Below, one piece after another: positions 24,343-32,800 of a stretch of 49,183 bases of DNA; position 1 is the stretch's first letter; each line of letters begins with the position of its first letter. The notes beneath the pieces were generated by a model, which did no database searches, had not been told where the DNA came from, and saw only the letters and a list, made by a program, of their open reading frames with translations. Source of the DNA: Bacteroidota bacterium (GTDB taxonomy: Bacteria; Bacteroidota; Bacteroidia; Chitinophagales; Saprospiraceae); the NCBI GenBank assembly GCA_963169455.1, contig CAUJDW010000068.1, positions 1 to 49,183 of the forward strand, in the 5' to 3' direction. Position numbers and translations under genes: made by a program.

Positions 24343-25230
24343 ATGAGCACACTGAAAACAGGCCTTGTCCAGCAATCCAATACCGATAACCGCCGGGCGA
24401 ATGTTGACAAAAGCATAGCCGGCATCCGCGCCTGTGCGGCGCAGGGCGCGCAACTGGTGGTGCTGCAGGAGCTGCATACCGGCATCTACTTCTGCCAGGC
24501 GGAAGACACCGGCAAATTCGATATGGCGGAACCCATCCCCGGGCCTTCGACGGAGGAATTCGGGCGGCTGGCCAAAGAGCTGGGCATCGTGCTGGTGACG
24601 AGCCTGTTCGAGCGGCGGGCCCCCGGCATCTATCACAACACGGCCGTCGTGCTGGAACGCGACGGCAGCATCGCCGGAAAATACCGCAAGATGCACATCC
24701 CCGACGACCCGGCCTATTACGAGAAGTTCTACTTCACCCCCGGCGACCTCGGCTTCCGGCCCATCGACACTTCTGTCGGGCGCCTGGGCGTGCTCGTTTG
24801 CTGGGACCAGTGGTACCCCGAAGCGGCGCGCCTGATGGCCCTGGCCGGAGCGGAAGTGCTCATCTACCCCACCGCCATCGGCTGGGAAAGCAGCGACCCT
24901 CAAGCGGAAAAGGAACGGCAGTTCGGAGCCTGGCAAACCATACAGCGAGGCCATGCCGTGGCCAACGGGCTTCCTGTTGTTGTCGTCAACCGCACCGGGT
25001 ATGAACCCGACTGGTCGGGGGTGACGGGCGGCATACAGTTCTGGGGGCAAAGCTTCGTCGCCGGCCCACAGGGCGAACTCCTCTACCAGGCGCCCGCCGG
25101 CGAGGAAGCCCATGCCGTAGTAGAAATCGACAAGCAGCGCACCGAAGATGTCCGCCGAATCTGGCCCTTCTTCCGCGACCGGCGCATCGACGCATACGAC
25201 GGCCTGCTGAAACGGTATATTGATCAATAA
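24343..25230 (+). CDS. aguB: N-carbamoylputrescine amidase
   Basis: A 295-residue nitrilase-superfamily (C-N hydrolase) enzyme. The catalytic triad is Glu43 (VLQELHTG), Lys116 (YRKMHIPDD) and Cys153 (GVLVCWDQWYPE). The motifs GIYHNTAVV and AIGWE closely resemble known N-carbamoylputrescine amidases. It converts N-carbamoylputrescine to putrescine, CO2 and ammonia, completing the agmatine route begun by the preceding gene. The start at 24343 is favoured because upstream in-frame codons fall in low-complexity intergenic sequence. Convergent with the gingipain-like gene. Confidence 0.93.
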   Translation: MSTLKTGLVQQSNTDNRRANVDKSIAGIRACAAQGAQLVVLQELHTGIYFCQAEDTGKFDMAEPIPGPSTEEFGRLAKELGIVLVTSLFERRAPGIYHNTAVVLERDGSIAGKYRKMHIPDDPAYYEKFYFTPGDLGFRPIDTSVGRLGVLVCWDQWYPEAARLMALAGAEVLIYPTAIGWESSDPQAEKERQFGAWQTIQRGHAVANGLPVVVVNRTGYEPDWSGVTGGIQFWGQSFVAGPQGELLYQAPAGEEAHAVVEIDKQRTEDVRRIWPFFRDRRIDAYDGLLKRYIDQ

Positions 25231-25235
25231 CTGAT

Positions 25236-25291
25236 CAGTACGCCAGCGACGGCACACCAGAACAACCGGCATACTGAACACTGGCGTACTG
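25236..25291. terminator. Inverted repeat between convergent genes
   Basis: CAGTACGCCAG (25236-25246) and CTGGCGTACTG (25281-25291) are perfect inverted arms of 11 bp around a 34-bp spacer. A further small hairpin (CACTGA-TGC-TCAGTG, 25295-25309) runs into the stop of the next gene. The position between two converging genes fits termination, but neither side has a strong T run, so it is tentative. Confidence 0.35.
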
Positions 25292-25303
25292 ACACACTGA
25301 TGC

Positions 25304-28300
25304 TCAGTGCAGCACCGATTCCTCTTCGCCAACCCGGCTGATCACCGGTTCCACTTCTTCCATGGTGATGGTTCCCCGATAGGGTATGAAATTGGGATAG
25401 GTAACCACCAGGCTGAGTTCGGAGAGGGGCAGTGCGTCGGCAGGCAGCGCAAAGCTGGCCTTACCCATGCTGTTCGTCTTTTTCGTCATGAACACTTTCG
25501 CCGGGATGCCGCCCGGAGTCCAGCCGCCCATCAGCGTTACCCTGCGGCCTGCAACGGGAACGCCCATGTGCCGGACGGTAACTTCGATGGTGTCGCCCCA
25601 TTTTGCCCTGGCGGGATGGGTAACTTCGTGGCTTTGGGGAACATCTGTCCATACAGGCATTTCGGGGTCTCCGAAGAGGGTCTGGGTGTAGAAGGTCCAC
25701 ATCTGCCGGACCCCGCCGGTAGCCAGCCGCATGCCGGCGGCGGGACCGAGGCAACCCATTACCTTCATCTTGTTCCAGAAGTATTCCTCATAGTTGTCAC
25801 CCACGCCGATCCAGCCGTAACGGGTATTGCCCACATAAGCAATAGCGCCGCCATCGGGGTCGAGGGTCGATTTCTCGGCAAGAGAATCCACGCCGTCAAT
25901 CCTGGCCGTGGAGCAGGAATTGGCGAACATGATGTAATACTTCCTGTTGTTGCTGAAATCCATTCCGCTGTCCACACCACAGCAGCCGCCGGGAGAGCCG
26001 TGCCCGCTCAGGCTGGCGAAGTGGACGCCGCTGTTCAGCGCAGCACGTATAACATCGGATTCAAGCGGCACGATCGGCGGCGGCGTGCTCAGGTCGAAAT
26101 AATCTTCGTAGTGCCTTTGCACCGAACCGAAGGCCGGATACCAGCCATTCATCAATGACCGCAGGTTTTCCTTTTCCTGCACGCAAAGTTCCAGGCCCAT
26201 CGGATCCCAGAAGAAACTTCCTGCATCGATATCGGCTTCCGGGCCCATCACCTTGATGAACCGGGTGGGCGCGGCGCTTTGGGTGGTGTAAGCGTCATTG
26301 GCCACGAAATACCACCCCAGGTTCGTTGCGCTCGCCAAAGTGTTGTAGGGAACCACCACATCCGAATTGTTCAGGCGGGCTACTATTCTGTGCGAAGGGA
26401 TGCCGCTGCTCAGGGCCAGGTCAAAGGAAGTGTGAACCTTGGTTGTATTGGAACCTGCCAAGTGGGTGAACCTGTCCTCCGCAGGCGGCGTTGCCGTGTC
26501 GGCTTGCCTGCTCTGCCATTTCCTGCCCCAATAGGCGGAGGCGTACAGCACCTTCTGCAGGTAAGTCGTGTCGACGGGATTTCCGTCGGCATCCTCCAGT
26601 TTTTCATAAGCCATGACCTTGTCGACAAAAGCCCGGGCCTCGGTTCCCGTGCCGGCGGAAGCCCTGCCTACCCAGATATCCGGCCATAAATCCACGCCAT
26701 CCAGCGAAGATTCCATGCTGCCGTCGTAGTGGTACTGCCCGTACAACTCGTTGTTGTTGGCGTCGAAATCGTGCTTGCCGGGGATGGAATAACCCGGCCC
26801 CACCAGGCTGCTGTAGTAGAAGTCGGAAGGAATGCTGTTCACGTCGCGGAGCCAGTAAAAATCGTCGTTGATGACGGCTTCGGGGCCTTCCACGATGATG
26901 TAGCGGGAGGACTCCCCTGCCGGCAGCCGTTTGAAGCCTGTGAACTTGGTTTCAAAATCCGCCTTGTTTGTAAAGTACCAGCCCAGGCGCCCGGCGCCGG
27001 CTTCGCGGTCAAACGGAATGCGCAGGCCGCCGTGCAAGGTGGACAGCGGGTCGGTGTTCAGCGGCTGGAATTTGGGGTATAACTTCACCGCCGAATGGCC
27101 GCTCAGCAGGCAGCAGGCGCCCTCGGCAGGCGGGTTGACACCCTGGTTCCAGCATCCGATAGTGCCATAAGTGGAAGAACCGGTAAGTTTCCGGACAGGC
27201 GCCACATTGGCGTCTCCGCCAAGCAATACATACAGGGTTTCCCACTGCTTGCCGGCGTATTTGAAGAAATTGCGCAGCACTTCCTGCAGGTCGCGGGCAA
27301 AGCCTCCTTCTGTGAAATCGCCGTACTTTTTGTCCACGATGTCCGAAATGGTAACCACCATGGTCCGCACGCCCCGGGAGGTTTTCCATTCCGCCAGGCG
27401 TTCGAATTCCGTCACCAGGTTTCCGGAAAGCGCCGCGCCGCGCTCGGAGATGTTGGGCGGGCGGAAAGTGCCGTCAGCCTGTTTGATGCTCTCCGGCCAC
27501 TGATAGTTGTCGGTGACGATCAGATAAGGCACATCCTCCAGCACCAGGTAAACCAGGAAAAGGTCTCTGGCCCGGAGCACCGGCCCTTGCGCCAGGATGG
27601 ACTCGATCTGTTCGGCATATAATTCGCCAAGGGTGCATTCCTCCTCTTTGCGGATTTCGGCCGTCTTTTTGGCCTTTTCCAGGTCGAATTTGACGAAATA
27701 CCGCAGATCGGGATAGTACAGGTAAGCTTTTTTCGCCGGGTCATACTGAACGGGGTTCACCCGGATGGCAGCCATCTGAATAGGCCCGATTTCCTCGGTT
27801 TTCAGCACCTCCACCAGTTTTTCAGGGAACGGTTTCTGCGCCTTCAGGAAGGCGGGGTCCATACCGGTGAATGTGACATGGAGGTCCCTAATCGAAAAGC
27901 CATCCCCGAATTGTTTGGGGTCCGTCCCCAGGTCGGGCACCGGTTCCTGAACCGGGAAAGGCTTTTCTGCCGGGATCACCACTGCCTCGCCGGGGATGAT
28001 CTCAAGGGAGAGGACGTCTCCGCCAAGCGGCAGAGCCATGAACTGGAGGAGTTCCGGTACGGCCGGCCGGCCGGGTATGGCGCTGAAGCGGAAGCTCTTC
28101 AGGTTCGGCATGTCGAAACCATCGCGTTTCCGTATCTTCAGGGCATCCTTGGGCAGCCTGACGCCGCCTTCCACTTTGTCATCGGGCAGGGCCGGCGAGA
28201 GGTCTCCCAGCACTTCCCTGCTGATCTCCAGCTCAAAATGTTCCTGGTTGGAGGCCTCCCAGCGGACGGTCCCTTTCGTGTCCAGCAGCAACCGCATGGG

Positions 28301-28522
28301 CGGCGCATAAACGGCCAGGTAAATATCGGGCCGCACATCAAACAGTTCTCTGAAGTCTTTATCCGAATACTGCATGCTGAAAAAACCTTTCTCATCGCTC
28401 GTCGCCGTACCCAGCAAGTCGTCGAACAGCATATCCTTGTCGTAAGCGCGAATGTGCAAACCGCTGACGCCCAGCCCGCTCTCCTTTTCCCGGATGCGGC
28501 CGGTGATTTTGAATTCTCTCAT
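25304..28522 (-). CDS. Gingipain-family (C25) cysteine protease-like protein without export signals
   Basis: A 1072-residue protein of the peptidase C25 family. The catalytic dyad is visible: His841 in LSGHGSPGG and Cys870 in MFANSCSTA, 29 residues apart, close to the spacing in gingipains. Residues 1-90 are a transthyretin/CNA-B-like domain (ITGRIREKESGLGVSG, DEKGFF). The region 330-900 carries the gingipain core (YLIVTDNYQWPESI, TMVVTISDIVDKKYGDF, YVLLGGDANVAPVR), and 960-1060 is an Ig-like domain (GDTIEVTVRHMGVPVAG). There is no signal peptide at the N-terminus and no T9SS sorting domain at the C-terminus, both normally present in secreted C25 enzymes. It may be cytoplasmic or leave by another route. 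It stands alone between convergent and divergent neighbours. Confidence 0.87.
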   Translation of the reverse strand: MREFKITGRIREKESGLGVSGLHIRAYDKDMLFDDLLGTATSDEKGFFSMQYSDKDFRELFDVRPDIYLAVYAPPMRLLLDTKGTVRWEASNQEHFELEISREVLGDLSPALPDDKVEGGVRLPKDALKIRKRDGFDMPNLKSFRFSAIPGRPAVPELLQFMALPLGGDVLSLEIIPGEAVVIPAEKPFPVQEPVPDLGTDPKQFGDGFSIRDLHVTFTGMDPAFLKAQKPFPEKLVEVLKTEEIGPIQMAAIRVNPVQYDPAKKAYLYYPDLRYFVKFDLEKAKKTAEIRKEEECTLGELYAEQIESILAQGPVLRARDLFLVYLVLEDVPYLIVTDNYQWPESIKQADGTFRPPNISERGAALSGNLVTEFERLAEWKTSRGVRTMVVTISDIVDKKYGDFTEGGFARDLQEVLRNFFKYAGKQWETLYVLLGGDANVAPVRKLTGSSTYGTIGCWNQGVNPPAEGACCLLSGHSAVKLYPKFQPLNTDPLSTLHGGLRIPFDREAGAGRLGWYFTNKADFETKFTGFKRLPAGESSRYIIVEGPEAVINDDFYWLRDVNSIPSDFYYSSLVGPGYSIPGKHDFDANNNELYGQYHYDGSMESSLDGVDLWPDIWVGRASAGTGTEARAFVDKVMAYEKLEDADGNPVDTTYLQKVLYASAYWGRKWQSRQADTATPPAEDRFTHLAGSNTTKVHTSFDLALSSGIPSHRIVARLNNSDVVVPYNTLASATNLGWYFVANDAYTTQSAAPTRFIKVMGPEADIDAGSFFWDPMGLELCVQEKENLRSLMNGWYPAFGSVQRHYEDYFDLSTPPPIVPLESDVIRAALNSGVHFASLSGHGSPGGCCGVDSGMDFSNNRKYYIMFANSCSTARIDGVDSLAEKSTLDPDGGAIAYVGNTRYGWIGVGDNYEEYFWNKMKVMGCLGPAAGMRLATGGVRQMWTFYTQTLFGDPEMPVWTDVPQSHEVTHPARAKWGDTIEVTVRHMGVPVAGRRVTLMGGWTPGGIPAKVFMTKKTNSMGKASFALPADALPLSELSLVVTYPNFIPYRGTITMEEVEPVISRVGEEESVLH

Positions 28523-28869
28523 AAAAGTTTTTTTGCACAGTTTTGAACGGGGCAGGCCCGTTTTAAAGCAAAAAACTGCAGATGGAATAATGGGTTTTAC
28601 TGCTTCTCAGGAAAAAACTACAGTAACGTACAGCCTGAAGTACAAAGGAGGGAGGCCATGTATTCACATCAAAAACCACAGGGTGCTATTCAGAAGAGAT
28701 TAATTTTTCAGAAATGTATATTCGAATGCCATATAAGAACTCTGCCGGAAAAACGCAATGACATTCGTCAGGCCTGCCCGACAAAAAAAACTTTCCGGCT
28801 TTGGGGGGCGCCCCCATGGCGGCGGTATTGCTGTCTAAAAGACATATTCATTACAAAACCACCTGACGT
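28523..28869. other. 347-bp intergenic region, no gene seen
   Basis: This lies between two divergent genes and should hold both promoters. Short frames here show no family pattern and have a base composition unlike the neighbouring genes. The part at 28600-28760 is noticeably AT-richer than the flanks. No convincing TAnnTTTG box, hairpin or repeat was found. Confidence 0.5.
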
Positions 28870-29580
28870 ATGAAAACCTTTCTGAAATCCCTGCTGCTCG
28901 CCGCCCTGTTGTTGCCGGCCGCATGCAGTACGCCCCAGATGGCCCTTGACGGCCCATTGCAGACCATCGATGCCATGCCCGTCAAGGGCCGGCAGGGCTG
29001 GATGCTGAACCAGCACTTGTCCTTCGGCGAATTCAGCACAGGCAAAGTGCAGCGGGGCTGGCTCAGGAGCTACGACATCCCCTTCATCATCCGCTTTTCG
29101 GGCGCCAAAGAGAAACTCAGCTACACCATGTCCGACGCCCGGGGCCAGGCCGCCGAGGTGTTCTGCATGGGCAAACTCAGCCAGAAGGACCTGCCTGTGT
29201 TCAACGAGTTTTTCGAACTGAACCTGGACTGGCAGGACGTTTTCTCCGGAACGGCCAGCCTCGCTGAAGGCCGGGAACACTATGATTTCATCCTCACCAA
29301 CCTCAACCAGAACAACTGGTTCCGCCCCGCCGAAGGCTTCATCCGCTATCAGGGCGGCCTGATCGAGCTGCAGCCCGTCGACAGGCTTGCAAACGGCCAG
29401 CGCAACCTGGGCCAGCAGCCCCTGGGCTTCCAGTTCGTCTACGGCGGTGAAGTAGTTGGCGCCGTGGAAACCCTCAACAACGGCCGGGTATGGCTAAAGG
29501 ACGGCCTGGAGCCAAAACTGCGCCTGGTGCTGAGCAGCGTAGCGGCGGCGCTGTTGTTGCGAAGTGAGCTGGAGAGCTGA
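28870..29580 (+). CDS. Uncharacterised lipoprotein
   Basis: A 236-residue predicted lipoprotein: the leader ends LLPAAC with Cys19. I do not recognise the mature part. It reads as an all-beta protein: RQGWMLNQHLSFGEFSTGKVQRGW, an IIRFSGAKEKLSYTMSDARG segment, then YDFILTNLNQNNWFRPAEGFI and LGFQFVYGGEVVGAVETLNNGRVWL. The last about 25 residues are hydrophobic (LRLVLSSVAAALLLRSEL), which is odd for a lipoprotein and could be a second membrane contact or an amphipathic helix. It sits alone, divergent from the gingipain-like gene and upstream of the giant sensor. Confidence 0.7.
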   Translation: MKTFLKSLLLAALLLPAACSTPQMALDGPLQTIDAMPVKGRQGWMLNQHLSFGEFSTGKVQRGWLRSYDIPFIIRFSGAKEKLSYTMSDARGQAAEVFCMGKLSQKDLPVFNEFFELNLDWQDVFSGTASLAEGREHYDFILTNLNQNNWFRPAEGFIRYQGGLIELQPVDRLANGQRNLGQQPLGFQFVYGGEVVGAVETLNNGRVWLKDGLEPKLRLVLSSVAAALLLRSELES

Positions 29581-29835
29581 GCTTTTTGAAGCCGATTACT
29601 TGCCCGGCCGGGGGATTTTCCCGGCTGCAAAAGCAGGTGTATAAACCTCAAACCCATTTTTCTTGCAGGCCTGGTGCTGTCCATCCGACAGGGCCAGGCC
29701 TGCCCCTTTTGCCTTACCGGGGCCCCATCCGAAACCCGTGCCCGGCGCCCCGCTCCCATATTCGGCAACAATTTTTCCTCCACCGTGCAACTACCCCGCA
29801 GGCAAGTGTTTTTACTTAAAGGGTGAATTTGTTTT

Positions 29836-29843
29836 TACCTTCG
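29836..29843 (+). promoter_or_regulatory. Candidate -7 box for the hybrid sensor gene
   Basis: TACCTTCG is one base from TAnnTTTG and lies 32 bp before the start codon at 29876. No TTG is found at the usual spacing, so support is modest. Confidence 0.3.
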
Positions 29844-29875
29844 GCTTCTAAAACCGGGCCAAAAAATCTGGAGTT

Positions 29876-32800
29876 ATGCCTTTATTCGTCCGAACAGGGA
29901 GTTTGATCCTCCTGGCTGTTGTTTTTCTCCCGGGCCTTTTCGGCCAGACAGCGGCCTACCGCTTTTCCCACCTGACCACGCAGGAAGGCCTGCCGGACAA
30001 TACGGCCTTGTCCCTGCTGCAGGATCATCTGGGGTTCCTTTGGATAGGCACAGCCAATGGGCTTGCCCAATATGACGGCTATGCCTTCGCCACCTTCAAG
30101 CCACAAGCCAGTGACCCGAACAGCCTGTCGGGGCGGCACATCGCTTTCCTGAAAGAAAATGCGAAGGGAGACTTATGGATCGGCAGTGAAGTGGGCGTCC
30201 ACTATTACAGCCGGGCTACGGGGCAGTTTACCAATTTCCCCGCCGGCGATGCCGGGAATGCTTCCCGCCTCCGGCTGTGGCTCCCTGTGCTGGAAGACCG
30301 CACCGGCATGTTATGGGTAGCCTCTGTAGGTTTGTCAACTGAGGCTGCTCCTAACCCCTACTCCACCACTTTGAGCCGCCTGGACCCCAAAAACGGCCGG
30401 TGGGCAGAAATCCGCCCTGAAGAAGCCCCCCGGGGCCAGGTATCTGTTTTTATCCAAAGAAACATCATCCATGATATCGCGATCCGCGAAGACAAACAGG
30501 GCCGGGTTTGGGCCGGCAGCACCACCGGAGGCCTGAGCCGCTGGGACCCCAAAACCGGGGCCTTCACCCACTTCAGGCACAACCCCCGGAAGCCCGGCTC
30601 CATACCCAACGATACCGTAAACGCCATTCACATCGATGCGGCCGGAACCGTCTGGATCGGAACTATGGGGGGGCTGGCGCGCTTCGATGCGGGCACAGGG
30701 CAATTCGAGGCCTTCCACAGCCAATCGAAAGACGTTCCTGCTCCATACAGGGACTATGTCATGTCAATCCGGGAAGACGGGGAAGGCAAACTGTGGCTCG
30801 GGCAATGGCGGCAACTGGCGCGCTTCGACAAGAAAAAGCAAACCATTGAAACCGTCTGGCAAATGTTCGACCGCTCCGATGTTGACAACCAGCAATCGGT
30901 GACTCCCGAGTGGATCGGTGAAGATTGCCGGCGAAACATCGTTTTTTATTTTCCGCTTTTAAACCGCTACCACGTCTATGACCGGCGGAAGAACAACATC
31001 CTGCGGGCCTTCCATCCGGACGACAAGGCGCTGAACAGAGCGGCGCCCACAATAGGGATTGCCGACCGCACGGGCATACTCTGGCTTGGGCTGGCCGAAG
31101 GCGGCCTGTACCGCCACGACCCCTACCTCAACAACTTTGCCGCCTTCCCCTTTGAGGACGAAAGCCCGGCCTTCAGTTCAAACAACCACATTTACTGTGT
31201 GGCGGAAGACTCGTATGGGAATATCTGGGCCGGCACGCGCTTTGGTTTGTACCTGCTCGACTTTGTCAACGGAAAGGCCCAACTGATCGGGGAATCAAAA
31301 GGGACGATGATCAGCAGCCTGGTTGCCGATGAACAGGGCGGCTTCTGGGTGGGGACCTGGGATGGGGGGCTGTACAGATTAAAAAACACCGGCCGGGCCA
31401 ATTTCAACCAGAACCTGGCGCTGAACCGCCCCGCCAAGGCCTCCTCGGCCGAAACCAACCTGTTTCAAAGCAATTTTGCATTCGACGGCGACCCCGAAAC
31501 CCGCTGGTCTTCCAGCCACTACATTGACCCACAGTGGATACAGGTTGACCTGGGCCAAACTTTCGACATCGGGCGGGTGGTGCTGAACTGGGAGTTTGCC
31601 GCAGCGAATTCGTACCACATACAGGTATCGGACGATGGGCAACGCTGGCGTACGGCCTTTACCCAGAACCGGGGCCAGGGCGGCATTGAGAAGATCACCC
31701 TTTCTGCGCGGGGGCGCTACGTGCGCCTGCTGGGGACAAAACGAACGACGAACTTCGGTTACTCCCTCTGGGAAATGGAAGTGTATGGCCCGGGCCCAAC
31801 AATCACGGGCTATCGCCATGACCCGGGCAACCCGGCCAGCATCCCCTCCGATATGATCCTCTCCATGCGCAAAGATGGCGAAGGGCAGCTCTGGTTGTCC
31901 ACCGCCGGGGGAATCGGGCGCTTTGACCCGCAAAGCGGCCGCAGCGTAAACTATTTCCCGAGCCTCGGCAACAAGATGGGCAACGCCGTGCTCTCCACCC
32001 TGGGAGCCCCTGATGGAACGGTCTGGGTGAACCCGCCGTCCGACACCCGCTCCGGCCTGCTGCGGCTCGACCCGAAAACCGGCAGGTTTACGCAATACCT
32101 CCCCGTCGCGGGCGATTCCACGTCCATCAGCTCCAGCCAGGTGCAGTTCATCTATCCCGGCCGCTCAGGCGGGTTGTGGGTGACTTTCCCCGGAGGTGGG
32201 GTCGATTACCTGCCCCCGGGAGAAAACCGCTTTGTCCATTTCCTGCGCAACGAGTTTTATGCCGACTGGTGGGAAGACGTGGTCGTGGAAGACAGCCGCG
32301 GCAGGGTTTGGGCCCCTACCCTGCAAAACGGGCTGTACCGCATCGAGCCCGAAAGCGGCGTAACCGCACACTATGCCGACGGGTCGGGCCTGGCTTCACC
32401 CAAAATATACAGCGTGTTGGAGGATGCGGCCGGCTTGCTCTGGCTGAGCACCGGACTGGGCGTATCCCGCTTCGACCCGGAAAGCGGAAGCATTTCCAAC
32501 TTCGATAAAAAAGACGGGCTGCTGAGCGTCGATTTTTCCGGCGACCCCTTCCGGGACAGCCGTGGCTACCTCTACTTTTCCGGCGCACAGGGAATAAATG
32601 TTTACCGCCCGGAGTATTTTTTCCGCGACACCACGCCCCCCGGGGTGGTGCTCACCGGTTTCTACATCGACGGCGCCCCCGTCAAAACCAATGATGAAAG
32701 CAGGCTGCTCTCCCGGCCGATTTACGAAACCACTTCCATTCAGCTGGCCCACCATCAGAACAACCTGAAATTCACCTTTGCCGCCCCGCACTTTGCCCGC

